Assembly (NCBI GenBank): GCA_902521995.1 | Contig: CABYTO010000013.1 | Location: 1-45,444, forward strand | DNA from: an uncultured Prochlorococcus sp. | GTDB taxonomy: Bacteria; Cyanobacteriota; Cyanobacteriia; PCC-6307; Cyanobiaceae | Direction: 5' to 3' | Length of the DNA: 45,444 nt | Part shown: positions 39,203-45,444 of the stretch, one piece after another | Numbering within the stretch: position 1 is the stretch's first letter | Layout of the letters: each line of letters starts with the position of its first letter | Translations under genes and position numbers: made by a program | The notes under the pieces: generated by a model | Told to the model about the DNA's origin: nothing | Databases searched by the model: none | The model's input: the letters and a program-made list of their open reading frames with translations, nothing else

Positions 39203-39400
39203 TTAACCCCAGCCTTTGCCTCTTATTATTCTAACTACTTGTTCAAAAAGTTTTAGCTTTTTCTTTTTACTATAGTTTATGTTTTTTGAAAGATTAGATA
39301 AATCTTTATAAAATTGCCGAGTTATTTTATCTTCTTTATCACTAGGCCATAGTAAGTCTGAGCCTTCTTCATATTCTTCTTTATATCTTTCTTCAATCAA
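39203..39400 (-). CDS. 65-residue charged hypothetical protein
   Basis: The N-terminal half is acidic (IEERYKEEYEEGSDLLWPS), the C-terminal half basic (NYSKKKKLKLFEQVVRIIRG). It is soluble and no family is recognised. It lies upstream of the CPBP gene by 17 bases on the same strand, suggesting they are co-transcribed. Confidence 0.7.
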   Translation of the reverse strand: MIEERYKEEYEEGSDLLWPSDKEDKITRQFYKDLSNLSKNINYSKKKKLKLFEQVVRIIRGKGWG

Positions 39401-39490
39401 ATGTTTTTTTATATCGTAATAATTTAAATTTTACTTATTGCAAATGCTTAAAAGTGATGTTTATTAAATTTGTGTATTTATTTAAAATTT

Positions 39491-39580
39491 ATGCTTATTA
39501 ATCTTTCAACTTTAATTTTTACATTATTATCTCCATTGCTTATTTTTGCAGTAATAGTATCTGTTTACTTATTTCATTAG
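39491..39580 (+). CDS. 29-residue single-helix membrane microprotein
   Basis: ATG to TAG encodes a protein that is almost entirely one hydrophobic helix (MLINLSTLIFTLLSPLLIF onward, ending VYLFH). It resembles in shape the smallest photosynthetic-complex subunits, but no specific match is claimed. Confidence 0.45.
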   Translation: MLINLSTLIFTLLSPLLIFAVIVSVYLFH

Positions 39581-39609
39581 AAAGTATTTATCAAATAAAA
39601 TTAATTAAT

Positions 39610-39705
39610 TTAAGGGTGTATTATGCCTACTTTTTCTAATACAAATGATAAAACTGCAATTACTGCCATTAGTGTTAAGATCTTATTCTTTTTGATGAAA
39701 TCCAT
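39610..39705 (-). CDS. 31-residue membrane microprotein
   Basis: ATG to TAA encodes a basic N-terminus (MDFIKKNKILT) and one helix (LMAVIAVLSFVLEKVGI). A plus-strand frame of 45 codons overlaps the same bases; the minus-strand reading is preferred for its positive-then-hydrophobic topology. No family recognised. Confidence 0.45.
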   Translation of the reverse strand: MDFIKKNKILTLMAVIAVLSFVLEKVGIIHP

Positions 39706-39779
39706 AATGAATATTAATAATCTATTTATTAAATTCTTATATAGAATAATAAGTAATTAAGAACATTATATCAATTACG

Positions 39780-39878
39780 ATGGAGCCAATATATGTAGGA
39801 GATTTAATTCCCTCAATAGCTTCTTCAAAAAAGATTATTGAAAAACATGGTAAAGGTAAAAAAAGGGGATTTTTATAA
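39780..39878 (+). CDS. 32-residue basic microprotein
   Basis: The protein starts MEPIYVGDLIPSIASSKKII and ends in a Lys/Gly-rich tail (EKHGKGKKRGFL). Soluble and basic; no family known. ATG to TAA is clean, and the next gene starts 42 bases later on the same strand. Confidence 0.5.
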   Translation: MEPIYVGDLIPSIASSKKIIEKHGKGKKRGFL

Positions 39879-39920
39879 AGAACCTATTGGCCAAGATTTT
39901 AATTAACCTGATTGGTAAAT

Positions 39921-40103
39921 ATGCTTAATACAAAAATAACTTTTGCCTTGGCAGATTGGATTAGAGAGTGGCGTAAGTGCCGGGATAACAATCCTTCTAT
40001 TGATGAGTGTGTGAAATTTGTTGAGTGGAAATTGAAAGATTATAAACTTTCTGATAGTGATAAAAGAATAATTGAATCTATTTTGCTCTATGAATCTGAA
40101 TAA
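39921..40103 (+). CDS. 60-residue hypothetical protein
   Basis: The ATG before LNTKITFALADWIREWRKC gives 60 residues. The middle CRDNNPSIDECVKFVEWKLK and the end SDSDKRIIESILLYESE suggest a small helical soluble protein with two Cys. A TTG 9 bases upstream is a weaker start. Unrecognised family. It is the last gene before the ncRNA candidate. Confidence 0.7.
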   Translation: MLNTKITFALADWIREWRKCRDNNPSIDECVKFVEWKLKDYKLSDSDKRIIESILLYESE

Positions 40104-40184
40104 CTAAGGATTATAGACTTTAATTTTTATATTTATCTATTAAAAACAAAGGATCATTAAAATCCTCTTACAAATTAAGAAAAA

Positions 40185-40540
40185 AGTAAATCAGCATATT
40201 TACGGATTTACTGAAAATATAAAAAGGAGTAATTTATAAATGTTGAGTTCGGAGGCAATCTAAATGATTGATAGTCCGCCTGAAATTTAGCAAATTCCAA
40301 AATATAGGAAGCGTATTCCTGAGAATGGGATTATTCGAAAATTCAAGTTCAATCAATTAGTCTGATAAGACTTCGCTTTATAATTACTAGCGACAACAGG
40401 GACTTAGATTATCGAGAGAAATCCCCTTATTCACGTATTCTAGGTTTATGAGTAAATAGACTTTAAAATATGTAATTTTATATCCTGTTAGAAGGAAATC
40501 AAATATCAAAAAGGACTGTACCACCAGTCCTTTTTTTTTA
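40185..40540 (+). ncRNA. Candidate structured non-coding RNA with its own terminator
   Basis: This gene-free stretch has stem AGTAAATC/GATTTACT (40185-40212), a TTC-AGGC-AATC/GATT-GCCT-GAA multi-part hairpin (40247-40283), AGTCT-GATA-AGACT (40359-40372), TTATTCA/TGAGTAA near 40427-40456, and a long-range AACAGG/CCTGTT pair (40395-40400 with 40484-40489). It ends in an intrinsic terminator. It contains two abutting mini-ORFs (40240-40263, 40264-40290) after an AAGGAG. It matches neither tmRNA, RNase P, SRP RNA nor, as far as I can tell, 6S RNA. The 5' end is not fixed. Confidence 0.55.
40508..40540 (+). terminator. Strong intrinsic terminator of the ncRNA candidate
   Basis: AAAAAGGACTG (40508-40518) pairs with CAGTCCTTTTT (40525-40535) around TACCAC, and is followed by a run of T. 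It lies 70 bases upstream of the proline iminopeptidase gene and 400 bases after the previous stop codon, so it must end a transcript arising in between or reading through. Confidence 0.9.
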
Positions 40541-40609
40541 CAAATTACTTCTAAACTAGATTTCTTTTTGGATAATATGGATTTATTAAGTTTTTAAAAA
40601 TATTTCACA

Positions 40610-41560
40610 ATGAAAGATCAAGTCTTGTTTCCTAAAATTGAAGTACGTGAAAAGGGTTTTTTAAAAGTAAGTGATATTCATACTATTTATTGGGAAAGAT
40701 CTGGCAATCCAAATGGCAAAAAAATACTTGTTATTCATGGAGGCCCAGGAGGAGGAAGTCAACAAAGATATAGGAGATACTTTGATCCAGATAAATTCGA
40801 TATTATTCAATTTGACCAAAGAGGTTGCGGTTCTTCAACTCCTTTCTCAGAATTAAAAGAAAATACGACTAATCATTTAGTTGATGATATTGAGAAATTA
40901 AGGATTCTTTTAAAAATAGAAACTTGGCATTTGTTTGGGGGATCTTGGGGATCAACACTTTCACTTATATATGCAATAAAAAATCCCTCAAGAGTTACGA
41001 GCTTAACTTTGCGAGGAATATTTTTATGTAGAAAGTTTGAATTGTTATGGTTCTATCAATATGGTGCAAGTGAGATATTTCCTGATGAATTTGAAGAATA
41101 TATTTCTGTTATTCCAAGAGAAGAAAGAAATGATTTGATAAGTTCTTTTTATAAATATCTAACATCATCAGATGCAAATCTTAGATCAAAAGCAGCAGCA
41201 GCTTGGACAAAATGGGAACTCTCAACCAGTCATTTAATAAATAAAAAATTTGATTTTGATAAGTCTGAAGTTAATTCTTTTTCAGATGCATTTGCAAGGA
41301 TCGAATGTCATTATTTTATTAATAATATTTTCTTAGAAGATGATTTTATTTTGAAAAATATAAAAATAATAGAATCGATTCCAACAAAAATAATTCAAGG
41401 GAGGTACGACGTAGTTTGTCCTGTTAGGAGTGCTTGGGATCTAAATAAGAAATTAAAGAATTCTGAATTAATTATTGTAAATGATGCTGGTCACTCAATG
41501 AGTGAAAAAGGTATTACTATCGAATTAATAAAAGCTGTAAAAGGAATTGAAAATCTCTAA
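40610..41560 (+). CDS. pip: Proline iminopeptidase
   Basis: This S33 alpha/beta-hydrolase removes N-terminal proline from peptides. The 316-residue protein has the oxyanion motif HGGPGGG near residue 43, the nucleophile Ser112 in GGSWGS, the acid in QGRYDVVCP and the His in NDAGHSMSE. The GCGSS and RGIFLCRKFEL segments are typical. It probably helps peptide turnover. Family is firm; other aminopeptidase activity cannot be excluded. Confidence 0.95.
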   Translation: MKDQVLFPKIEVREKGFLKVSDIHTIYWERSGNPNGKKILVIHGGPGGGSQQRYRRYFDPDKFDIIQFDQRGCGSSTPFSELKENTTNHLVDDIEKLRILLKIETWHLFGGSWGSTLSLIYAIKNPSRVTSLTLRGIFLCRKFELLWFYQYGASEIFPDEFEEYISVIPREERNDLISSFYKYLTSSDANLRSKAAAAWTKWELSTSHLINKKFDFDKSEVNSFSDAFARIECHYFINNIFLEDDFILKNIKIIESIPTKIIQGRYDVVCPVRSAWDLNKKLKNSELIIVNDAGHSMSEKGITIELIKAVKGIENL

Positions 41561-41582
41561 TAAAGAGAATATCCTTTTAAAA

Positions 41583-41756
41583 TTAAAGGCCATTATCTTC
41601 AATATTTTGTGCAATACTCCTAAGAAGTTCGACTATATCAGAATCTTCGCATTGAGTATCTTCTTTAAGCAAAATGCACTCGTCTCTAATACTTACATTA
41701 GTACTCCACCATATACCTGAACTATTGGTATCATCCCACTCAAATCTTTCAGACAT
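41583..41756 (-). CDS. 57-residue acidic hypothetical protein
   Basis: ATG to TAA encodes an acidic protein (MSERFEWDDTNSSGIWWSTN, then LLKEDTQCEDSDIVELLRSI) with a WW pair and two Cys. Soluble, no family recognised. Its stop lies 22 bases from that of pip. Confidence 0.6.
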   Translation of the reverse strand: MSERFEWDDTNSSGIWWSTNVSIRDECILLKEDTQCEDSDIVELLRSIAQNIEDNGL

Positions 41757-41882
41757 AATTAATAAAATCTAATAAATACATTAAAGCTTGCATTAGTTCA
41801 TCGTGGATTTATATATTTAATTTGAAATTTAAAAAACTTTCCTAGGCACTAAAAGGAATCTGGAAATTTCTGACAATAAAAT

Positions 41883-43379
41883 TTAGAAATCTAATTTTAG
41901 TTCGAATTGTTTTTCCTTTTCCTTAGAAACAATTTTTTTATTATTTATATTTTTTCTAAGCCTTTTTCTAGAGCCATGCTTTAAATAAATTTCTTTTGAG
42001 ATATCCCAATATCCATCCTTTTTAGTGATTTCCTGAATTTTCTTCTTTGCAGTTTTAGTGCTATTAGGGATGTCAATTATTGGTCTTATGTAGTTAATTT
42101 GTTCATATTGTTCTTGATTAAATCTAGATAATAGCCATGGTTCATGAATGAAATTAACTGATATATCCTTTAATTCTGGTATCCATTTTTTTATAAATTT
42201 TCCTTGAGGATCATGATCTTTTCCCTGCTTAATAGGATTATAAATTCTATTAGTATTTATAGACGTAGTTCCAGATTGCATTTGGCATTGGTTCCAATGG
42301 ATTCCAGGCTCATAATCTACAAATTTATTTGCTAATTCAGAACCTGAATCTTGCCATGGTAGCCATAAATTATAGCTAGCAAAAGACATTAACATCGCTC
42401 GCATCCTAAAGTTAATCCATCCATTGAAATTTAATGAACGCATACATGCATCTATAAAAGGAAAGCCTGTATTACCTGAACTCCATGAATAAAGTAATGC
42501 ATTATTTTTTTCTCTAATATTTTTAAAAAAAGGATGGTATTCCCTAAACTCTAGTTCTGGTTCACTTTCAAGTTTCTGAATAAAATGACAATGCCAAGTT
42601 AATCTGCTTTTTAACATCCTGGAATTATTGTTTTTTGATATATTTGCCTTTTTAAAAATTTCTTTTAATGAAATGCATCCCCAACAAATATATGGTGATA
42701 GTCTTGTACAACTATCAAATGATTTTTCTGGGCTAGATATATCTTTTGAATAAAAATCTATTTTCTTACTAAAGAAGTATTGCATTCTCTCTAAACCTTT
42801 CTTTCTTCCACCTTGCATTCTTCCTGGACAAGTTTCTTTTTTAAAGGTAAAAATTTCGTCTGAGGGCATTTCTCCAACATTAAAGTTAATAGAATTAATT
42901 CTTAATGGAGCTTTAAGTAAGTTTTTTTCGGAATTTTCTTGCCACTTTTTAGACCAATTATTCCTATCTAAATTTCCTCTAAAAACTGAAAATTGTAGAA
43001 ATTCCTTCCAAATAATATTTTTGCTTAAAGCCCATTCTCTTACTTTTTGATCTCTTTTATAAGTAAGCCAATCTCCGGTTTCTTGATGGCTATATATACC
43101 TTTGATTTTAAATTTTGAACTAATTTCATCAAAAATATTAATAACATTGCCAGTCCTAATAATTAATGGTTGTCCTATCTCAGCAAGTGCATTTCTTAGA
43201 TCAATTAAACTTTCTTTGCAAAATTCCCACTGCCTGGAGGAATGAGTATTTTGGCTCCAAATATCTAACTCAATAATATAAATAGGTAAAATATCATTAT
43301 CTTTTATAGCTTCACAGAGAGCTTCGTTATCAAAAATTCTTAAATCTTTCTTAAACCATAAGATATTTATCTCTTTCAT
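41883..43379 (-). CDS. Photolyase/cryptochrome-family flavoprotein
   Basis: The 498-residue protein has the N-terminal photolyase alpha/beta domain (ILWFKKDLRIFDNEAL) and C-terminal FAD-binding domain (GFPFIDACMRSLNFNGWINFRMRAMLMSF). In place of the classic N-GGWQW-AGTGTD it has EPGIHWNQCQMQSGTTSINTNRIYNP, so it belongs to a divergent subfamily. Photolyases repair UV dimers with blue light; cryptochromes signal. Activity cannot be told from sequence. The Lys-rich tail is unusually long (about 70 residues past the FAD domain). Confidence 0.88.
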   Translation of the reverse strand: MKEINILWFKKDLRIFDNEALCEAIKDNDILPIYIIELDIWSQNTHSSRQWEFCKESLIDLRNALAEIGQPLIIRTGNVINIFDEISSKFKIKGIYSHQETGDWLTYKRDQKVREWALSKNIIWKEFLQFSVFRGNLDRNNWSKKWQENSEKNLLKAPLRINSINFNVGEMPSDEIFTFKKETCPGRMQGGRKKGLERMQYFFSKKIDFYSKDISSPEKSFDSCTRLSPYICWGCISLKEIFKKANISKNNNSRMLKSRLTWHCHFIQKLESEPELEFREYHPFFKNIREKNNALLYSWSSGNTGFPFIDACMRSLNFNGWINFRMRAMLMSFASYNLWLPWQDSGSELANKFVDYEPGIHWNQCQMQSGTTSINTNRIYNPIKQGKDHDPQGKFIKKWIPELKDISVNFIHEPWLLSRFNQEQYEQINYIRPIIDIPNSTKTAKKKIQEITKKDGYWDISKEIYLKHGSRKRLRKNINNKKIVSKEKEKQFELKLDF

Positions 43380-43465
43380 AATTTTTTCTTTTAATCTTAG
43401 AAAAATAAGATTAAGTTTGTAGGTAAAAAATATAAAAAATTTTAGAATAACTAAAAATCACAAAA

Positions 43466-44089
43466 ATGAAAATAACAAAAACACTTTGGGAGGATAATTA
43501 TGAGATTGCTTTACTAAGTTTAAATACAAAATTTGTTCAAGGTTTAAAAAATGGAAGTCTCCCTAAAAATATATTTCAAGAATATTTAGCTCAAGATTAT
43601 TTCTTTTTAGAGACTTTTGCTAAGGCTTATGGTCTTGCAGTTTCTAAATCAAAAGATAAGTATTCAATAAGGAAGTTAAGTGAACTGTTAATGGGCGTTT
43701 CAGAGGAGTTAATACTTCATGAAACGTATGCAAAAAAATGGGATATTGATTTGTCTAATAACTATATAAAAAAAGCCACTAAAAATTATACAGATTTTCT
43801 TGATGATACTTCCAAAAGATTTAGCTCTGTTGAAATAATGTTTGCAATGACTCCATGTATGCGACTTTATTCTTGGATAGGAAAAAGATTGTATAAGGAG
43901 GATTTTGACATTAAATATAAAGAATGGATAATTACTTATTCTGATGAGAGCTTTGAAAAGCTAGCAGATTCACTTGAAAATCTTATTGAGACTCATAAAG
44001 AAACATATGATATTAATCAGGCCAAATATTTATACAGAAGAGCTATGGAATTGGAGTTAGATTTTTTTAATGCATATTCAGATTTCTGA
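43466..44089 (+). CDS. tenA: TenA-family thiaminase II / aminopyrimidine aminohydrolase
   Basis: TenA releases the HMP pyrimidine from degraded thiamin (amino-HMP) for reuse. The 207-residue all-helical protein has Asp44 in AQDYFFLETFAKAYG, matching the catalytic Asp, and Cys131 in MTPCMRLYSWIG, the nucleophile of the TenA_C class. The C-terminal Glu/Tyr region (ELELDFFNAY) fits the active site. It lies 49 bases upstream of thiD, its logical partner. Confidence 0.93.
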   Translation: MKITKTLWEDNYEIALLSLNTKFVQGLKNGSLPKNIFQEYLAQDYFFLETFAKAYGLAVSKSKDKYSIRKLSELLMGVSEELILHETYAKKWDIDLSNNYIKKATKNYTDFLDDTSKRFSSVEIMFAMTPCMRLYSWIGKRLYKEDFDIKYKEWIITYSDESFEKLADSLENLIETHKETYDINQAKYLYRRAMELELDFFNAYSDF

Positions 44090-44138
44090 TTTAAATTAAA
44101 ATTTATTTATAGTACTTTCAAAAAAGAATTATTAAATT

Positions 44139-44918
44139 ATGTATTCTAAAATTGCACTTTCAATAGGCGGTAGTGACTCTGGGGGTGGAGCAGGCATACA
44201 GGCTGACTTGAGAACTTTCATGGCCCTTAAAGTACATGGATGTTCTGTTATTACATGTATTACCGCACAAAATAGTATAGAGGTTACATGCGTTCAACCA
44301 GTAGAGAAGAATACTTTATTAAATCAGTTAGATACTTTATTTGCTGATTTTGGTATTGATGCCTTAAAAACTGGAATGTTATTAAATGAAAGGATAATTA
44401 ATGATACTGCTTCAAAATTAAATACATACAAAATAACCAAAATTATTGACCCAGTAATGGTTACAAGAACTGGTTCTAAATTACTGGAAGATTCTGCTAT
44501 TAATGCTTATAAAAAACTCTTATTACCTATTGCTGATTTGGTAACTCCAAATATTTATGAAGCAAATCTACTTTCTGGTTTAGAAATAAGGAGTAAAGAA
44601 GATATCGAAAATTCAGCAAGAAAAATTATTGGTCTTGGAGCTAAAGCGGTACTTATAAAAGGTGGCGGTTTAAAAGATATGAAAGGGAAGGATTTTTTCC
44701 TTGACTTAAATGGTAGAAAAGAGTGGCTATTAAATAATTTTATAAATACAAAAAATACCCACGGTAGCGGCTGTACTTTAAGTGCTGCTATTTGTGGTTA
44801 CAAGGCTTTAGGATTTGATCTATTTAATTCCATACAAAAAGCGAAATTATTTGTTGAGAAATCTTTAGAAAATTCTTACAAAATAGGATCTGGCCCTGGT
44901 CCCTTAGGTCATCATTAA
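44139..44918 (+). CDS. thiD: Hydroxymethylpyrimidine/phosphomethylpyrimidine kinase
   Basis: ThiD phosphorylates HMP to HMP-P and HMP-PP for thiamin assembly. The 259-residue ribokinase-fold protein has SIGGSDSGGGAGIQADLRTF at its N-terminus, KTGMLLNERII near residue 87, DPVMVTRTGSKLL, and the anion-hole motif NTHGSGCTLSAAI near residue 204. Its position after tenA makes a two-gene pyrimidine salvage operon. Confidence 0.97.
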   Translation: MYSKIALSIGGSDSGGGAGIQADLRTFMALKVHGCSVITCITAQNSIEVTCVQPVEKNTLLNQLDTLFADFGIDALKTGMLLNERIINDTASKLNTYKITKIIDPVMVTRTGSKLLEDSAINAYKKLLLPIADLVTPNIYEANLLSGLEIRSKEDIENSARKIIGLGAKAVLIKGGGLKDMKGKDFFLDLNGRKEWLLNNFINTKNTHGSGCTLSAAICGYKALGFDLFNSIQKAKLFVEKSLENSYKIGSGPGPLGHH

Positions 44919-44936
44919 TTATTTATAAAAGTGGAG

Positions 44937-45122
44937 TTAGAACCACCATTTTCTGTAGGGCTTTTTTAAAAATAAGATTTCTTCAGTCTCCCATCCTCCC
45001 TCCAACCACTCAAGATGCTCAAGTAATAAAGACTCACTTTCCCTTTTGCTTAATTGTCCAATTCTATTAGCAATACCATCGAACCTTACTTTCATCAATT
45101 CCTCAATCTTGATGTTATTCAT
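44937..45122 (-). CDS. 61-residue hypothetical protein
   Basis: The protein begins MNNIKIEELMKVRFDGIANR and ends in an aromatic, basic tail (FLKKPYRKWWF). A polar, charged middle (SKRESESLLLEHLEWLEGGW) suggests a helical soluble protein. No family recognised. Its stop converges with thiD across 18 bases. Confidence 0.65.
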   Translation of the reverse strand: MNNIKIEELMKVRFDGIANRIGQLSKRESESLLLEHLEWLEGGWETEEILFLKKPYRKWWF

Positions 45123-45304
45123 AGGTTAAATAATAAATTTTTTCTACTCTTACTTGTATACATTTTCTTGTCAACGATTTAATTTTATTTGTTTACTAGC
45201 AGTTCTTAAATATGTATTAAATACAACTTTTTGAAATAGATAGTAATTAAGACTTATTCACATAGATTTGATTAAAGACTAGTTTATATAAAAATACTTC
45301 AATT

Positions 45305-45444
45305 ATGAATAAAGAAGAAAAAGCAAAGCAAAAAACTATTTTAAATGTAGGCTATTGTGAAACGACCTCTGAATGGCTCAATAGAATCATTACTGAACTG
45401 GCAGATGAAAATAAAAATTTTGTAGATTTGTCAGTTATTTGTGC
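45305..45444 (+). CDS. N-terminal start of an unrecognised protein (cut by window end)
   Basis: An ATG opens 46 codons, uninterrupted to the end of the window. It begins MNKEEKAKQKTILNVGYCET and has a polar, charged pattern. Too little is visible to name a family. Confidence 0.55.
   Translation, partial: MNKEEKAKQKTILNVGYCETTSEWLNRIITELADENKNFVDLSVIC

Noticed and set aside
39623..39760. 45-codon plus-strand frame opposite the 31-residue microprotein
   Set aside because: Asn/Ile-rich with no topology pattern; the minus-strand reading is more protein-like.
40185..40540. tmRNA, RNase P RNA, or SRP RNA
   Set aside because: No tRNA-like acceptor or tag reading frame, no RNase P core sequence, and no SRP GGAAG/AGCAG loop motif.

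Overview
The window is chromosomal DNA from a marine picocyanobacterium, most probably a high-light-adapted Prochlorococcus. The evidence is a strongly AT-rich sequence, photosynthesis genes (psbB, psbT, psbM, petB, petD, psaE), a plastoquinol terminal oxidase, a cyanobacterial-type rRNA operon with tRNA-Ile and tRNA-Ala in the spacer, very short intergenic gaps, and many tiny membrane proteins. I assign the genus from gene content and protein style; no database comparison was run.

Layout. 0-5 kb: the end of an unknown gene, tRNA-Phe, then a leftward block of an FGGY sugar kinase, metK, ribosomal protein S1 and nrdR. 4.8-9.1 kb: psbB-psbT leftward behind a strong terminator; rightward a [2Fe-2S] ferredoxin, psbM, prmC, a Sua5/TsaC protein and a small membrane protein; tRNA-Thr. 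9.1-13.7 kb: a leftward division and protease block in transcription order ctpA, HD phosphohydrolase, minC, minD, minE. 13.7-16.4 kb: petB-petD rightward, converging on a GH100 neutral invertase. 16.4-22.1 kb: a complete 16S-Ile-Ala-23S-5S operon with recognisable precursor-processing stems and a perfect 14-bp terminator. 22.1-26.9 kb: psaE-mutM, a LysM protein, an aldehyde dehydrogenase, a double-GNAT protein and a small protein behind a LexA-like dyad. 26.9-40.1 kb: a region rich in microproteins, interspersed with recognisable genes (PTOX, a CrtI/CrtISO-like oxidoreductase, a Nif11-domain protein, tatA, peroxiredoxin Q, arfB, a CPBP protease). 40.1-45.4 kb: a 500-bp gene-free stretch that looks like a structured non-coding RNA with its own terminator, then proline iminopeptidase, a photolyase/cryptochrome-family flavoprotein, the thiamin-salvage pair tenA-thiD, and a gene cut by the window end.

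How the genes fit together. Several products serve the photosynthetic membrane: PSII core (CP47, PsbT, PsbM), cytochrome b6f (PetB, PetD), PSI (PsaE), electron overflow (PTOX), TatA for export, and a CtpA-type protease of the family that matures D1. S1, PrmC, Sua5/TsaC, ArfB and the rRNA operon form a translation group. TenA and ThiD form a compact pyrimidine salvage route for thiamin. The strongest unexplained signals are the 40.2-40.5 kb RNA candidate with two abutting mini-ORFs, a second structured RNA candidate at 27.07-27.22 kb, a shared LexA-like dyad at two small-gene promoters, a cluster of ACCGA motifs at 37.2 kb, and the density of 29-57-residue membrane or charged microproteins.
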